This document shows positions 52,793-60,866 of a stretch of 64,000 nt of DNA, in pieces; within the stretch, counting starts at the first letter, position 1; every line of letters begins with the position of its first letter. A program made the position numbers and the translations under genes. The notes under the pieces are model-generated. The model made no database searches. It was not told where the DNA came from and saw nothing but the letters and a program-made list of their open reading frames with translations. Location of the stretch: contig OY764545.1 of NCBI GenBank assembly GCA_963668495.1, positions 1,116,001 to 1,180,000 of the forward strand, in the 5' to 3' direction. The stretch comes from Oleispirillum sp963668495. GTDB lineage: Bacteria > Pseudomonadota > Alphaproteobacteria > Rhodospirillales > Rhodospirillaceae.

Positions 52793-52821
52793 TTGCATCG
52801 CGTTGGGGGTGTTGGTACATA
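52793..52821 (+). promoter_or_regulatory. Promoter of second tRNA-Asp
   Basis: -35 TTGCAT (52793-52798), 17 bases, -10 TACATA (52816-52821), followed by AGCGCC as in copy 1. Confidence 0.68.
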
Positions 52822-52837
52822 AGCGCCTCACCGATGC

Positions 52838-52914
52838 GGGGGTGTAGCTCAGCTGGTTAGAGTGCCGGCCTGTCACGCCGGAGGTCGCGGGTTCGAGCCC
52901 CGTCACTCCCGCCA
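52838..52914 (+). tRNA. tRNA-Asp (GTC), copy 2
   Basis: 77 bases, identical to copy 1, with anticodon GTC at 52872-52874 and encoded CCA. The shared block extends upstream from GTTGGTACATAAGCGCC, apart from one base, so gene and promoter were duplicated together. Confidence 0.97.
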
Positions 52915-52939
52915 TTTATTTTCATATCGGTGTTTTTCT

Positions 52940-52972
52940 AAAAAAGCGGATCGCTGTGCGGTCCGCTTTTTT
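52940..52972 (+). terminator. Terminator after tRNA-Asp copy 2
   Basis: An 11-bp perfect stem AAAAAAGCGGA/TCCGCTTTTTT with an 11-base loop that can pair further. A and T tracts on both sides allow bidirectional use. Confidence 0.9.
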
Positions 52973-53157
52973 CGTGCCCATTTCATGAAATTAAATTCTC
53001 TAAATCCGCTCAAGCAGGAATGAAATTCTCTGCGAAAAGTTTTCTGTTGTCAAAATTAGAAAATATATCTATTGAGAATAAGGCTAAGGAAAAATTTTCT
53101 AATTACGGGATGGAAAGCACCAATCCTGAGAATGTGAATCTACAGTGGAGCGCGGTG

Positions 53158-54120
53158 ATGCGGTTATTAAGAAAAATGGGTATGGCGGCAATTGTCCTGA
53201 TTGGACTGTGTTCGCAGGCGTTGGCGACCCCATTGGTTGGGGTGACATGGTTGGCAGAACATTTAAATGCAGCGGACCTTGTGGTGATTGATCTGCGCAA
53301 CAAGATTGACGGCGGCAGTCGTGAGACCTTCTTGGCTGGGCATATCCCCAATTCCCGCCACTCTGATTATTTAAAAGATGGCTGGCGCGTGCAAAGTGAC
53401 GGCGTTGTTGGTCTGTTGCCAACGGCAAAGCAGTTTGAGGACTTGGCGCGCGGGTTGGGTGTCCGCGGTGACAGTCATGTTGTGTTGGTTCCCGCTGGGA
53501 AGGGGGCGACGGACTTTGGCTCTGCCGCGCGGGCCTACTGGACTTTCAAGGTATTCGGTCACGATAAGGTTTCGATCCTTGATGGTGGATACGCGGCATG
53601 GGCGACAACGTATGCGGATCGCATAGAAACCGGGGAGGTTGCCCCCTATGCGCCCGGGGACTTTGTTGCGGCCTATCGCCCCGAACTCTACGCAGGAGAG
53701 ACAGATATCCACGAGCGAATTGCTGCCGGCGAAGGTGCGGTTTTGTTGGATGCTCGTCCGAAGGATCAATTCATCGGCGCCAGCAAGCATCCAAAAGCCA
53801 CCCGCCTGGGACGCATTCCGGGTAGCGTGTCGCAACCACAGGACCTGGCTTATCTCGACGCTCAGGAACGCCTCAAATCAGTAACTGAGCTTACGCAGCT
53901 TTATGCGGGGGTGCAGGATGGGCCGGTCATCAGCTATTGCAATACCGGACACTGGGCTGCGACCAATTGGTTTGTCTTGTCCGAGCTGCTGGGACGCAAG
54001 GATGTGCGGGTCTATGACGGCTCTATGGTGGAATGGACGGCAAATCCAGACAACCCGGTGGAGGTTGGCGAATCCAATCTTGAAAAACTTAAAGGCTTTA
54101 TCCGTAACGTAGTTGGCTAA
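53158..54120 (+). CDS. Periplasmic two-domain sulfurtransferase (rhodanese)
   Basis: 320 residues from the ATG at 53158 (GGAG eight bases upstream). The in-frame region back to 53020 is AT-rich and Lys/Asn-rich, unlike the signal peptide MRLLRKMGMAAIVLIGLCSQALA that follows 53158. Two rhodanese domains: the first (about 30-150) has no active Cys, the second (about 170-310) has C261 in SYCNTGHW. It should transfer sulfane sulfur from thiosulfate or mercaptopyruvate in the periplasm. A 60-base gap and a hairpin separate it from the YeeE gene downstream. Confidence 0.88.
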   Translation: MRLLRKMGMAAIVLIGLCSQALATPLVGVTWLAEHLNAADLVVIDLRNKIDGGSRETFLAGHIPNSRHSDYLKDGWRVQSDGVVGLLPTAKQFEDLARGLGVRGDSHVVLVPAGKGATDFGSAARAYWTFKVFGHDKVSILDGGYAAWATTYADRIETGEVAPYAPGDFVAAYRPELYAGETDIHERIAAGEGAVLLDARPKDQFIGASKHPKATRLGRIPGSVSQPQDLAYLDAQERLKSVTELTQLYAGVQDGPVISYCNTGHWAATNWFVLSELLGRKDVRVYDGSMVEWTANPDNPVEVGESNLEKLKGFIRNVVG

Positions 54121-54130
54121 TGACGGGATT

Positions 54131-54159
54131 CGCATGCTCGTCGTTACGGCGGGCATGCG
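54131..54159 (+). other. Intercistronic hairpin between sulfurtransferase and YeeE gene
   Basis: Arms CGCATGC/GCATGCG extended by CGTCG/CGGCG around a TTA loop, about 13 pairs. No T-run follows, so it is more likely an mRNA-stabilising or attenuating element than a terminator. Confidence 0.6.
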
Positions 54160-54180
54160 CGAGTTGATAAGGAAGAAGAC

Positions 54181-55326
54181 ATGTCCACATCGGTTGCACA
54201 GAACGGTGCAGGTGTTTCACCAACGGTATCCGAACCGCGTACGGAATTGGGAGCAGTGACGGCATTGGCTGCCGTGTTGCTGGTCATTGCCGGGCTGGTT
54301 GGTTTGGATTTGGGTGCCCATGGTATTGGTGTATTGGCCTTGGGTACGGCTCTTGGTGCGGCTTTTTTGTATTTTCAGTATGGCTTCGCAGGGGGATGGC
54401 GTCGGTTTCTTGAACACCGGGAAACCATTCCCATGGCGTCCAATTTTGCATTGGCGGCCTTATGTGCCGTTATCATTGTCCCGGCAGGAGCATTGGGGCT
54501 GGAGGCATCCGGCAGTGTCGCGCCATTGACTGTTTCGCTGCTGATTGGGGCATTTGTCTTTGGCATTGGTATGCAATTGGCGAACGGCTGTGCCTCCGGC
54601 GTGTTGTTTAACTTTGGTGGCGGTTCGGGCCGCATGTTGATCGCCTTGCCGTTCTTCGTCATTGGGTCGGTTTTGGGATCTGCCTTGCTGCCGACGGCTC
54701 TTGATTGGGGGTCGCTTGACGGCGTGCAAATCGGTGGCGCTTTGAGCGCACCGTTACGGGCGGGAATAAATGTCTTGCTGCTCGGCGGTGTTGCTTATGG
54801 CTTATGGCGTTACGGTCGCGCCCGTGGAGAAAAAGCATCAAAGCGATTGATCGTTGGTACGGTGGCAATTGCGATTTTGTGCATTGCTGTCTTTATTATG
54901 ATCGGTCATCCGTGGGGCATTACCTTTGGCTTTACTCTGTGGGGAGCCAAGCTCTTTCAGGCCATTGGTGTCCCAGTAACGGAATGGACATTCTGGCAGT
55001 GGGCCGGGCCGCAACGTGCCTTGGCGCATTCGATTCTATCCGATACCAGTTCTCTTCTGAATATTGGTTTTCTACTCGGGGCAGCGGTCGCCGCGGCTTT
55101 AGCCGGTGGGTTGCGGCGTAATGCGTGGCCCAATCGTCAGCAAGCCTTTGCCGCAGTGGTCGGTGGCTTATTAATGGGGGTTGGGGCGCGTTTGGCCTTT
55201 GGCTGTAATATTGGCGCGTTTTTGGCAGGGACTGCATCCGGCAGCTTGCACGGCTGGGTTTGGTTCGCCTTGGCTTTGTCAGGGAGCTGGGTTGGCGTGC
55301 GGTGGCGTCCGCATTTCGGTTTCTGA
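54181..55326 (+). CDS. YeeE/YedE family sulfur-compound transporter
   Basis: 381 residues with about ten hydrophobic segments in two YeeE-type repeats. Key Cys-containing motifs are ANGCASG in the first half and FGCNIGAFLAG in the second, as in thiosulfate permeases (TsuA-like) and relatives. The adjacent secreted sulfurtransferase and shared direction suggest import of thiosulfate or sulfane sulfur. The related YedE/FdhT group acts in selenium metabolism, but no selD or selA is nearby. Confidence 0.88.
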   Translation: MSTSVAQNGAGVSPTVSEPRTELGAVTALAAVLLVIAGLVGLDLGAHGIGVLALGTALGAAFLYFQYGFAGGWRRFLEHRETIPMASNFALAALCAVIIVPAGALGLEASGSVAPLTVSLLIGAFVFGIGMQLANGCASGVLFNFGGGSGRMLIALPFFVIGSVLGSALLPTALDWGSLDGVQIGGALSAPLRAGINVLLLGGVAYGLWRYGRARGEKASKRLIVGTVAIAILCIAVFIMIGHPWGITFGFTLWGAKLFQAIGVPVTEWTFWQWAGPQRALAHSILSDTSSLLNIGFLLGAAVAAALAGGLRRNAWPNRQQAFAAVVGGLLMGVGARLAFGCNIGAFLAGTASGSLHGWVWFALALSGSWVGVRWRPHFGF

Positions 55327-55347
55327 CGCTATAAATGGAGTAAAGTG

Positions 55348-55506
55348 ATGTCCAGATTTTTGAACACCAAAGTGTCTTATGCCGTTGTGTTGACGGTGTT
55401 CTTGGGGTTGGTGGTCGGAGACCACCTAACCAGCAACAGCCTGTCGGCTTTTGCCGCGCCATCCGGCGTCGGGAACAGTTGTGTTCCCGAACCGGATCAG
55501 CGGTAA
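55348..55506 (+). CDS. 52-residue putative secreted or membrane-anchored peptide
   Basis: The ATG at 55348 has GGAG (55337-55340) eight bases upstream. The product begins MSRFLNTKVSYAVVLTVFLGL, a hydrophobic segment, and ends SFAAPSGVGNSCVPEPDQR-like with one Cys. It ends TAA at 55504. Its start lies 21 bases after the YeeE gene stop. It may be a small partner of the sulfur module; no family is recognised. A single hydrophobic segment plus AFAAP suggests a cleavable signal peptide. Confidence 0.55.
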   Translation: MSRFLNTKVSYAVVLTVFLGLVVGDHLTSNSLSAFAAPSGVGNSCVPEPDQR

Positions 55507-55542
55507 CCACCTTATGCCTATTGGTGGGCGTCGTCGCGCGGA

Positions 55543-56322
55543 TTAGGGGCGCGGAGCAATACGCTTGGCAATGATCTTTTGGTACAGGCCACCAAAGCAG
55601 GTGGTCTTTTCCCAAGTGAATTGAGCCTGACGGCCCTTAGTCGCGTAATCTTGGATTTCGTTTTTCCACAGGGTGAAGGTGTATGGTTCCAGCCACCATG
55701 CGATGAATGCCATGATCGGCCACAGCGGATGCCACCAGGCCATTTTGTGATAGTCAACGAAGATGGCTTTGCCGCCCAGATCAACTTCATCCAGCAATCG
55801 GTTCACGATGGCATGTTTGTAGTCCTCTGGCACTTCGTGCAGCAGCAAGAAGCTGATAGCAACATCATACGGGCCGACAATTGGATCAGCGGCATTGGCA
55901 CGACGAATGAACAAATTCTTCAGATTGTATTTTCGGCATTTTTTCCGTTGGCCCAGTAATTGGACGGTGGAAATATCCGAAATTGTCACCGGGCCGGGAT
56001 TGGCTTTTCGGGCAAGATCCGGGCAGAAATGTCCGTAGACGCTGGCAGGCATGTAAACGCGGTCGCCACTGGATATTTCGGCCAAAACGCTACGCATCAG
56101 TCGTTTGTCGTTGAACCACAGAATCAGTGAAACAATCCACTGACGATCAAACAGCCAGTGTGCAAACGGGGCAATATAAGCCCAAGTGTAGAGTTCCCTC
56201 AGGTATCTGGGGACAGGAAGCTGCCAATGCTGGTCTGAGGCCAGAGCCTCTTGGGTTGCTTCTGAATTGTGTGCACATGGTACCTCTTCAGGTGTGTGCT
56301 TAGTAACTGAATGAGCATCCAT
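55543..56322 (-). CDS. rquA: RquA-like rhodoquinone biosynthesis methyltransferase-fold protein
   Basis: 259 residues. The N-terminal VPRYLRELYTWAYIAPFAHWL and DRQWIVSLILWFNDKRLM, and the C-terminal FVDYHKMAWWHPLW and GGLYQKIIAKR, follow the RquA pattern known from Rhodospirillum. The usual SAM motif GxGxG is replaced by RVYMPASVYGHFC (about 88-100), as in RquA. RquA converts ubiquinone to rhodoquinone, used in fumarate reduction under low oxygen. A LLHEVPEDY segment is also shared. Family assignment is from memory of the pattern; ordinary methyltransferase is the alternative. It is divergent from prfC. Confidence 0.75.
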   Translation of the reverse strand: MDAHSVTKHTPEEVPCAHNSEATQEALASDQHWQLPVPRYLRELYTWAYIAPFAHWLFDRQWIVSLILWFNDKRLMRSVLAEISSGDRVYMPASVYGHFCPDLARKANPGPVTISDISTVQLLGQRKKCRKYNLKNLFIRRANAADPIVGPYDVAISFLLLHEVPEDYKHAIVNRLLDEVDLGGKAIFVDYHKMAWWHPLWPIMAFIAWWLEPYTFTLWKNEIQDYATKGRQAQFTWEKTTCFGGLYQKIIAKRIAPRP

Positions 56323-56623
56323 GACGGTATTTAGCTCCTGATGGGGAGGTATTGAACGGAGTGTTCACCCTAACCGGAGCTACCGAATCCCCCAGTGTCG
56401 ATGGTCCGAGGGGCGAACGGGGCGAGAGTATACAGTTATGAGCCGTGCAACTGAAATGATTTCACTCAAACTACACAACTTATGTCCTATATCATTGGTT
56501 ATTAGACGATTCTGCGCCAAAAATGTGGGATTTTTCTTGCTGTATGCGATGAAAATGCAGACATTCACCCCCTACATATTCATTCTGGAGTCTCGAAACT
56601 CCCGGTCATGGTAAATAGGCTCT
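56323..56623. other. Divergent intergenic region between rquA and prfC
   Basis: About 300 bases. It contains TGAAC-N5-GTTCA (56353-56367), a perfect palindrome 31 bases upstream of the rquA ATG, and a small hairpin GGAGT/ACTCC (56587-56602) in the prfC leader. No gene is seen. Confidence 0.45.
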
Positions 56624-58222
56624 ATGTCATCAGCATCTGAAGCAGTCGGAAAACGACGTACGTTTGCAATTATCTCTCACCCCGATGCGGGTAAGACCAC
56701 ACTGACGGAAAAACTCCTGTTGTTCGGGGGTGCCATTCAGGCTGCCGGTGCCGTGAAAGCACGGGGCGATGCCCGTCGCGCACGATCCGACTGGATGAAG
56801 GTGGAACAAGAACGCGGAATTTCTGTTGCGTCCTCGGTCATGACCTTCGAGTTCGGCGATTGCGTATTCAACTTGCTTGATACCCCCGGCCACGAAGATT
56901 TCAGTGAAGATACTTATCGCACGCTGACTGCGGTGGATTCGGCGATTATGGTTATCGATGCGGCAAAAGGCATCGAGGAACAAACCCGGAAGCTGTTTGA
57001 AGTCTGTCGTTTGCGCAACGTGCCGATCGTGACATTCATCAACAAGATGGACCGCGAGGCCAAGGACCCGTTTGATCTTCTGGACGAGATTGAACAATCT
57101 TTGGCATTGGATGTGACGCCTGCTTCGTGGCCCATTGGTATGGGGAAAAGTTTCCTTGGCTGTTACGATCTGTTGAAGGATCGATTGGCTCTGTTGGAGC
57201 GGACCAGTAAGGAAGCCTTGCCGACGGAAGGCGAGACATGCCAGGGTCTGGACGATGCCAAGCTTGACCAAATGTTGCCGGATTACGCAGTAGCAGAATT
57301 GCGTGAGCAGGTGGAAATGGCCCGTGGATTGTGCGCTGATTTCGACTTTGATTCCTATCGGGAAGGGCATTTGACCCCTGTCTATTTTGGCAGTGCGGTC
57401 AATAACTTTGGCGTACGCGAATTGTTGCAGGGGCTGACGGATTATGCCCCACCGCCGCGCCCGCAGCCGACAGCAACGCGGGTGGTGGACCCGGAAGAGA
57501 AGAAATTATCCGGTTTTGTCTTTAAAATTCAGGCGAATATGGACCCAAAACACCGGGATCGTATTGCCTTTGTCCGTCTGACATCCGGTAAATTCACCCG
57601 TGGTATGAAGGTCAAGCACGTCCGATCCGGCAAGCAGCTGACCCTGCATAACCCTGTACAGTTCCTTGCGCAGGATCGGGAAGTCGCAGAAGAAGCATGG
57701 GCTGGTGATATTCTGGGTGTGCCCAACCACGGCAACCTGCGTATCGGTGACGCCCTCACCGAAGGGGAAGACCTGCGCTATGTGGGTATTCCGAGCTTTG
57801 CGCCGGAATTGCTGCAAAAGGCGCGGGCCGAAGACCCGCTGAAGGCCAAGCACCTTGGTCGAGCCTTGCAACAGCTTGCAGAGGAAGGGGCCGCCGCCGT
57901 CTTTAAACCACGTTTGGGGGCGGATTGGATCGTCGGTGTGGTCGGGCCGTTGCAGTTCGATGTGATGGCAGACCGGATTCGCACGGAATATGGCATACCG
58001 GTGATTTTCGAACCGACGCAACTGTACACGGCACGTTGGGTGCGCAGTGACAATGCGGCGCAGTTCAAAAAATTTGCTGACAGCAACACTGCGGCTTTGG
58101 CAGATGATCATGACGGTTTGCCGGTATTTCTGGCGCGTAATGCATGGCATTTGGATAAGGCCACAGAAGAGTTCCCTGATGTTCAGTTCATGAAAACCAA
58201 GGAGTCTTCCCATGACAGTTGA
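56624..58222 (+). CDS. prfC: Peptide chain release factor 3
   Basis: 532 residues, full-length RF3 GTPase that recycles RF1/RF2 from ribosomes after termination. G1 SHPDAGKTTLTEK (about 18-30), G2 region with EQERGISVASSV, G3 DTPGHEDFSED, and G4 NKMD are all present. The C-terminal domains include VGPLQFDVMADR. Its end overlaps gmhB by 11 bases. Confidence 0.96.
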   Translation: MSSASEAVGKRRTFAIISHPDAGKTTLTEKLLLFGGAIQAAGAVKARGDARRARSDWMKVEQERGISVASSVMTFEFGDCVFNLLDTPGHEDFSEDTYRTLTAVDSAIMVIDAAKGIEEQTRKLFEVCRLRNVPIVTFINKMDREAKDPFDLLDEIEQSLALDVTPASWPIGMGKSFLGCYDLLKDRLALLERTSKEALPTEGETCQGLDDAKLDQMLPDYAVAELREQVEMARGLCADFDFDSYREGHLTPVYFGSAVNNFGVRELLQGLTDYAPPPRPQPTATRVVDPEEKKLSGFVFKIQANMDPKHRDRIAFVRLTSGKFTRGMKVKHVRSGKQLTLHNPVQFLAQDREVAEEAWAGDILGVPNHGNLRIGDALTEGEDLRYVGIPSFAPELLQKARAEDPLKAKHLGRALQQLAEEGAAAVFKPRLGADWIVGVVGPLQFDVMADRIRTEYGIPVIFEPTQLYTARWVRSDNAAQFKKFADSNTAALADDHDGLPVFLARNAWHLDKATEEFPDVQFMKTKESSHDS

Positions 58223-58763
58223 TGCTTTGCGTCCTGTCGCGTTTCTTGATCGTGACGGGACCATCAACGTGGATTGCCATTACCTGTCGGACCCGGATCA
58301 GATGGAATTGATTCCGGGTGCGGCGGTAGCCATGCGGAATTTGCGCGATGCCGGATATGCATTGGTGGTGATCACCAATCAGTCCGGTATTGGTCGTGGC
58401 TATTTTGATATGGATCGCCTTGGTGAAATCCATAAGCGTTTCCATCAGTTGCTTGCGGATGAGGATGTTGCCGTAGACGGGATTTACATTTGCCCTCACG
58501 CCCCGTCCGATGACTGCATCTGCCGCAAACCACTGCCGTATTTGGCAGAAAAGGCAGCCGCCGAACTGGGCCTTGATCTATCCCGCAGTGTCATGGTTGG
58601 CGATAAAATGGCAGATGTCGGGCTTGGTAAGGCCATCGGCGCCACCGCGATTCTTGTCCGTACCGGGCATGGGCTGACAGAAGAAGCCAACGCTGGACCA
58701 CATGCTGACTATGTTGCGGATGATCTGCAAGATGCCGTCAACTGGTTGCTGTCAAAACGTTAA
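58212..58763 (+). CDS. gmhB: D-glycero-beta-D-manno-heptose-1,7-bisphosphate 7-phosphatase
   Basis: 183 residues, HAD family. The catalytic FLDRDGTINVD (D13, D15) and VITNQSGIGRG are typical of GmhB. The Cys-rich zinc loop CPHAPSDDCICRKP binds zinc as in E. coli GmhB. It removes the C7 phosphate on the way to ADP-heptose. It overlaps prfC by 11 bases and is followed by manC. Confidence 0.94.
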   Translation: MTVDALRPVAFLDRDGTINVDCHYLSDPDQMELIPGAAVAMRNLRDAGYALVVITNQSGIGRGYFDMDRLGEIHKRFHQLLADEDVAVDGIYICPHAPSDDCICRKPLPYLAEKAAAELGLDLSRSVMVGDKMADVGLGKAIGATAILVRTGHGLTEEANAGPHADYVADDLQDAVNWLLSKR

Positions 58764-58817
58764 GGATTATGCCTTATCCTGTGTCGGTAACTGACTGACT
58801 GCAAAAGGGTGCGTGGT

Positions 58818-60245
58818 ATGGAACAAGATGGCATTCTTTCGACGATTGTCCCGGTGATCTTGTCCGGTGGCAGTGGCTCTCGCCTGTGGCCGGTGTCGCG
58901 TTCGGCGCATCCAAAGCAATTTCTGGAACTGGATAGTTCCCGCACCTTGATCCAAGATACGGTCATGCGAGTGACCACCGACAAATTTTCTGCACCATTG
59001 TTTGTCAGCAACCGGGAGCACCGTTTCTTATTGGCGGAACAGGTGCGATCTTTGCAGGTGACGCCAAAGGCCATCTTGCTGGAACCATTGGGACGCAACA
59101 CGGCGGCGGCCATTGCTGCCGCTGCGGCGGTTGTGGCGGAGGATGACCCATCTGCGCTGATGCTGGTCCTGCCATCGGATCACGTGATCGACGATGTTCC
59201 GGCTTTTCACTCCATGATTGAGACCGGTGTCCCCTTGGCAGACAAGGGACACTTGGTGCTGTTTGGCATTACCCCGGATCACCCGGCAACCGGATACGGT
59301 TATATCTGTCAGGGTGCTCCCTGTGGGGATGGCTACCATGTTTCGCGCTTTGTCGAAAAACCGGATGGAAAAACCGCACAGCAGTATCTGGATGCTGGGA
59401 CGTACGCATGGAACAGCGGCATGTTTTTGTTCCGCGCCGATGCAATTTTATCCGCTATGAATACATTTGAGCCTGAAATTGCGGCGGCAGCAATGAATGC
59501 TGCACAGCATCGTCGGCGGGATTTGGACTTTGAGTTGCTGGACGAAACCGCGTTTGCGGCGGCTCCTTCTTTGCCTATTGATGTGGCGGTGATGGAACGG
59601 ACGGATGCGGCGGTGGTGGTTCCGGCGGATATCGGCTGGAATGATATTGGTGCATGGTCGGCACTGTGGGATCGTGCCGAAAAAACCGCAGATGGCAATG
59701 CCGTTATCGGTGATGTGGTGTTGGAAGATAGCCGTGATTGTTATGTCCGCGCAGAGGAACGTTTGGTAACTGCTGTTGGCGTGGACAACCTTGTGATTGC
59801 TGAAACCGGGGATGCGGTTCTGGTCGCCCATAAGGACCGGGTGCAGGATGTGTCGCGGGTGGTCAAACGCTTGCAGGCATCAGGGCGCGAAGAAGCTGAA
59901 TTGCCGCTGTTGGTGCATCGTCCGTGGGGAACGTACAAAACTGTTGATGCGGGTGAACGGTTTCTGGTTAAGGAAATCACGGTTGATCCGGGCTGTCGCT
60001 TGTCGCTGCAACGTCACCACCACCGTGCGGAGCATTGGGTCGTGGTCGAGGGAACGGCAGAAGTACGCAAGGGTGCAGATACGATTATGGTATATGAAAA
60101 TCAGTCTATTTTTATTCCGATCGGAGAGTTGCACAGCCTGCATAATCCGGGAAAAATCCCTTTACGCTTGATTGAAGTCCAATCCGGGGCATATTTGGGC
60201 GAAGACGATATCGAACGATTTGATGATGTGTACGGGCGCGCCTGA
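58818..60245 (+). CDS. manC: Mannose-1-phosphate guanylyltransferase / mannose-6-phosphate isomerase
   Basis: 475 residues from the ATG at 58818 (AAAAGG nine bases upstream); a GTG three codons earlier is too close to that site. The N-terminal nucleotidyltransferase has ILSGGSGSRLWPVSR and FVEKPD. The C-terminal type II PMI cupin has RPWGTY and QRHHHRAEHW with metal-binding His. It makes GDP-mannose for surface polysaccharide. It sits between gmhB and gmhA, an uncommon insertion in the heptose genes. Confidence 0.94.
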   Translation: MEQDGILSTIVPVILSGGSGSRLWPVSRSAHPKQFLELDSSRTLIQDTVMRVTTDKFSAPLFVSNREHRFLLAEQVRSLQVTPKAILLEPLGRNTAAAIAAAAAVVAEDDPSALMLVLPSDHVIDDVPAFHSMIETGVPLADKGHLVLFGITPDHPATGYGYICQGAPCGDGYHVSRFVEKPDGKTAQQYLDAGTYAWNSGMFLFRADAILSAMNTFEPEIAAAAMNAAQHRRRDLDFELLDETAFAAAPSLPIDVAVMERTDAAVVVPADIGWNDIGAWSALWDRAEKTADGNAVIGDVVLEDSRDCYVRAEERLVTAVGVDNLVIAETGDAVLVAHKDRVQDVSRVVKRLQASGREEAELPLLVHRPWGTYKTVDAGERFLVKEITVDPGCRLSLQRHHHRAEHWVVVEGTAEVRKGADTIMVYENQSIFIPIGELHSLHNPGKIPLRLIEVQSGAYLGEDDIERFDDVYGRA

Positions 60246-60278
60246 TGGCTGGCGCCCGTCAGTAAGGAACCTCTGTTG

Positions 60279-60860
60279 ATGACCAAGCACAGCCTGAGCC
60301 AGTATTTGAACGCATGTGCCGATGCCATGCGTCAGGCCGCAACCGATGATCTGGATACAGCGTTCAGCCAATCCGTAGATATGATCGTGGCGGCGTTGCA
60401 GGATGGTAAACCGGTTCTGGTTTGCGGCAACGGTGGGTCCATGGCAGATGCCCAGCATATTGCCGGTGAATTGGTTGCCCGCTTCCTTCTGAACAGGAAA
60501 GCATTAAATGTAATTGCCTTGGGTAGTGTGGCTGCAACCATGACCGCATGGGGCAATGATATTGATTTTTCTGATGTTTTTGCACGGGAAGTCGAGGCCT
60601 TCGGTCGGAAAGGCGGGGTTTTGTTGGCGATCTCCACCAGCGGAAATTCCGGCAATATTCTGAAAGCGATTGATAAGGCGCACGAGATGGGCATGACCGC
60701 CATCGCCCTGACCGGAAATACCGGGGGCAAGATGGCGGATGTTTGTGATGTGGTGCTGTGTCCCGCTGTTGTCGGCACGCCGCACATTCAGGAAATTCAC
60801 ACACCGATTTACCACATGCTGTGTGCTGAGGTCGAAGCCCGCTGTGCCGCAACAGAGTAA
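60279..60860 (+). CDS. gmhA: Sedoheptulose-7-phosphate isomerase (SIS domain)
   Basis: 193 residues from the ATG at 60279 (a TTG directly precedes it). It converts sedoheptulose-7-phosphate to heptose-7-phosphate, the first step to LPS heptose. SIS features: VCGNGGSMADAQHIAGEL and ISTSGNSGNIL. The catalytic Glu and His appear in DAQHIAGE and in the late PHIQEIHTPIYH. It is the third gene of gmhB-manC-gmhA, 33 bases after manC. Confidence 0.94.
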   Translation: MTKHSLSQYLNACADAMRQAATDDLDTAFSQSVDMIVAALQDGKPVLVCGNGGSMADAQHIAGELVARFLLNRKALNVIALGSVAATMTAWGNDIDFSDVFAREVEAFGRKGGVLLAISTSGNSGNILKAIDKAHEMGMTAIALTGNTGGKMADVCDVVLCPAVVGTPHIQEIHTPIYHMLCAEVEARCAATE

Positions 60861-60866
60861 GACTGC

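Noticed and set aside
53020..53157. 46-residue N-terminal extension of the sulfurtransferase
   Set aside because: It would bury the signal peptide and is AT-rich upstream sequence; the ATG at 53158 has a good ribosome site.
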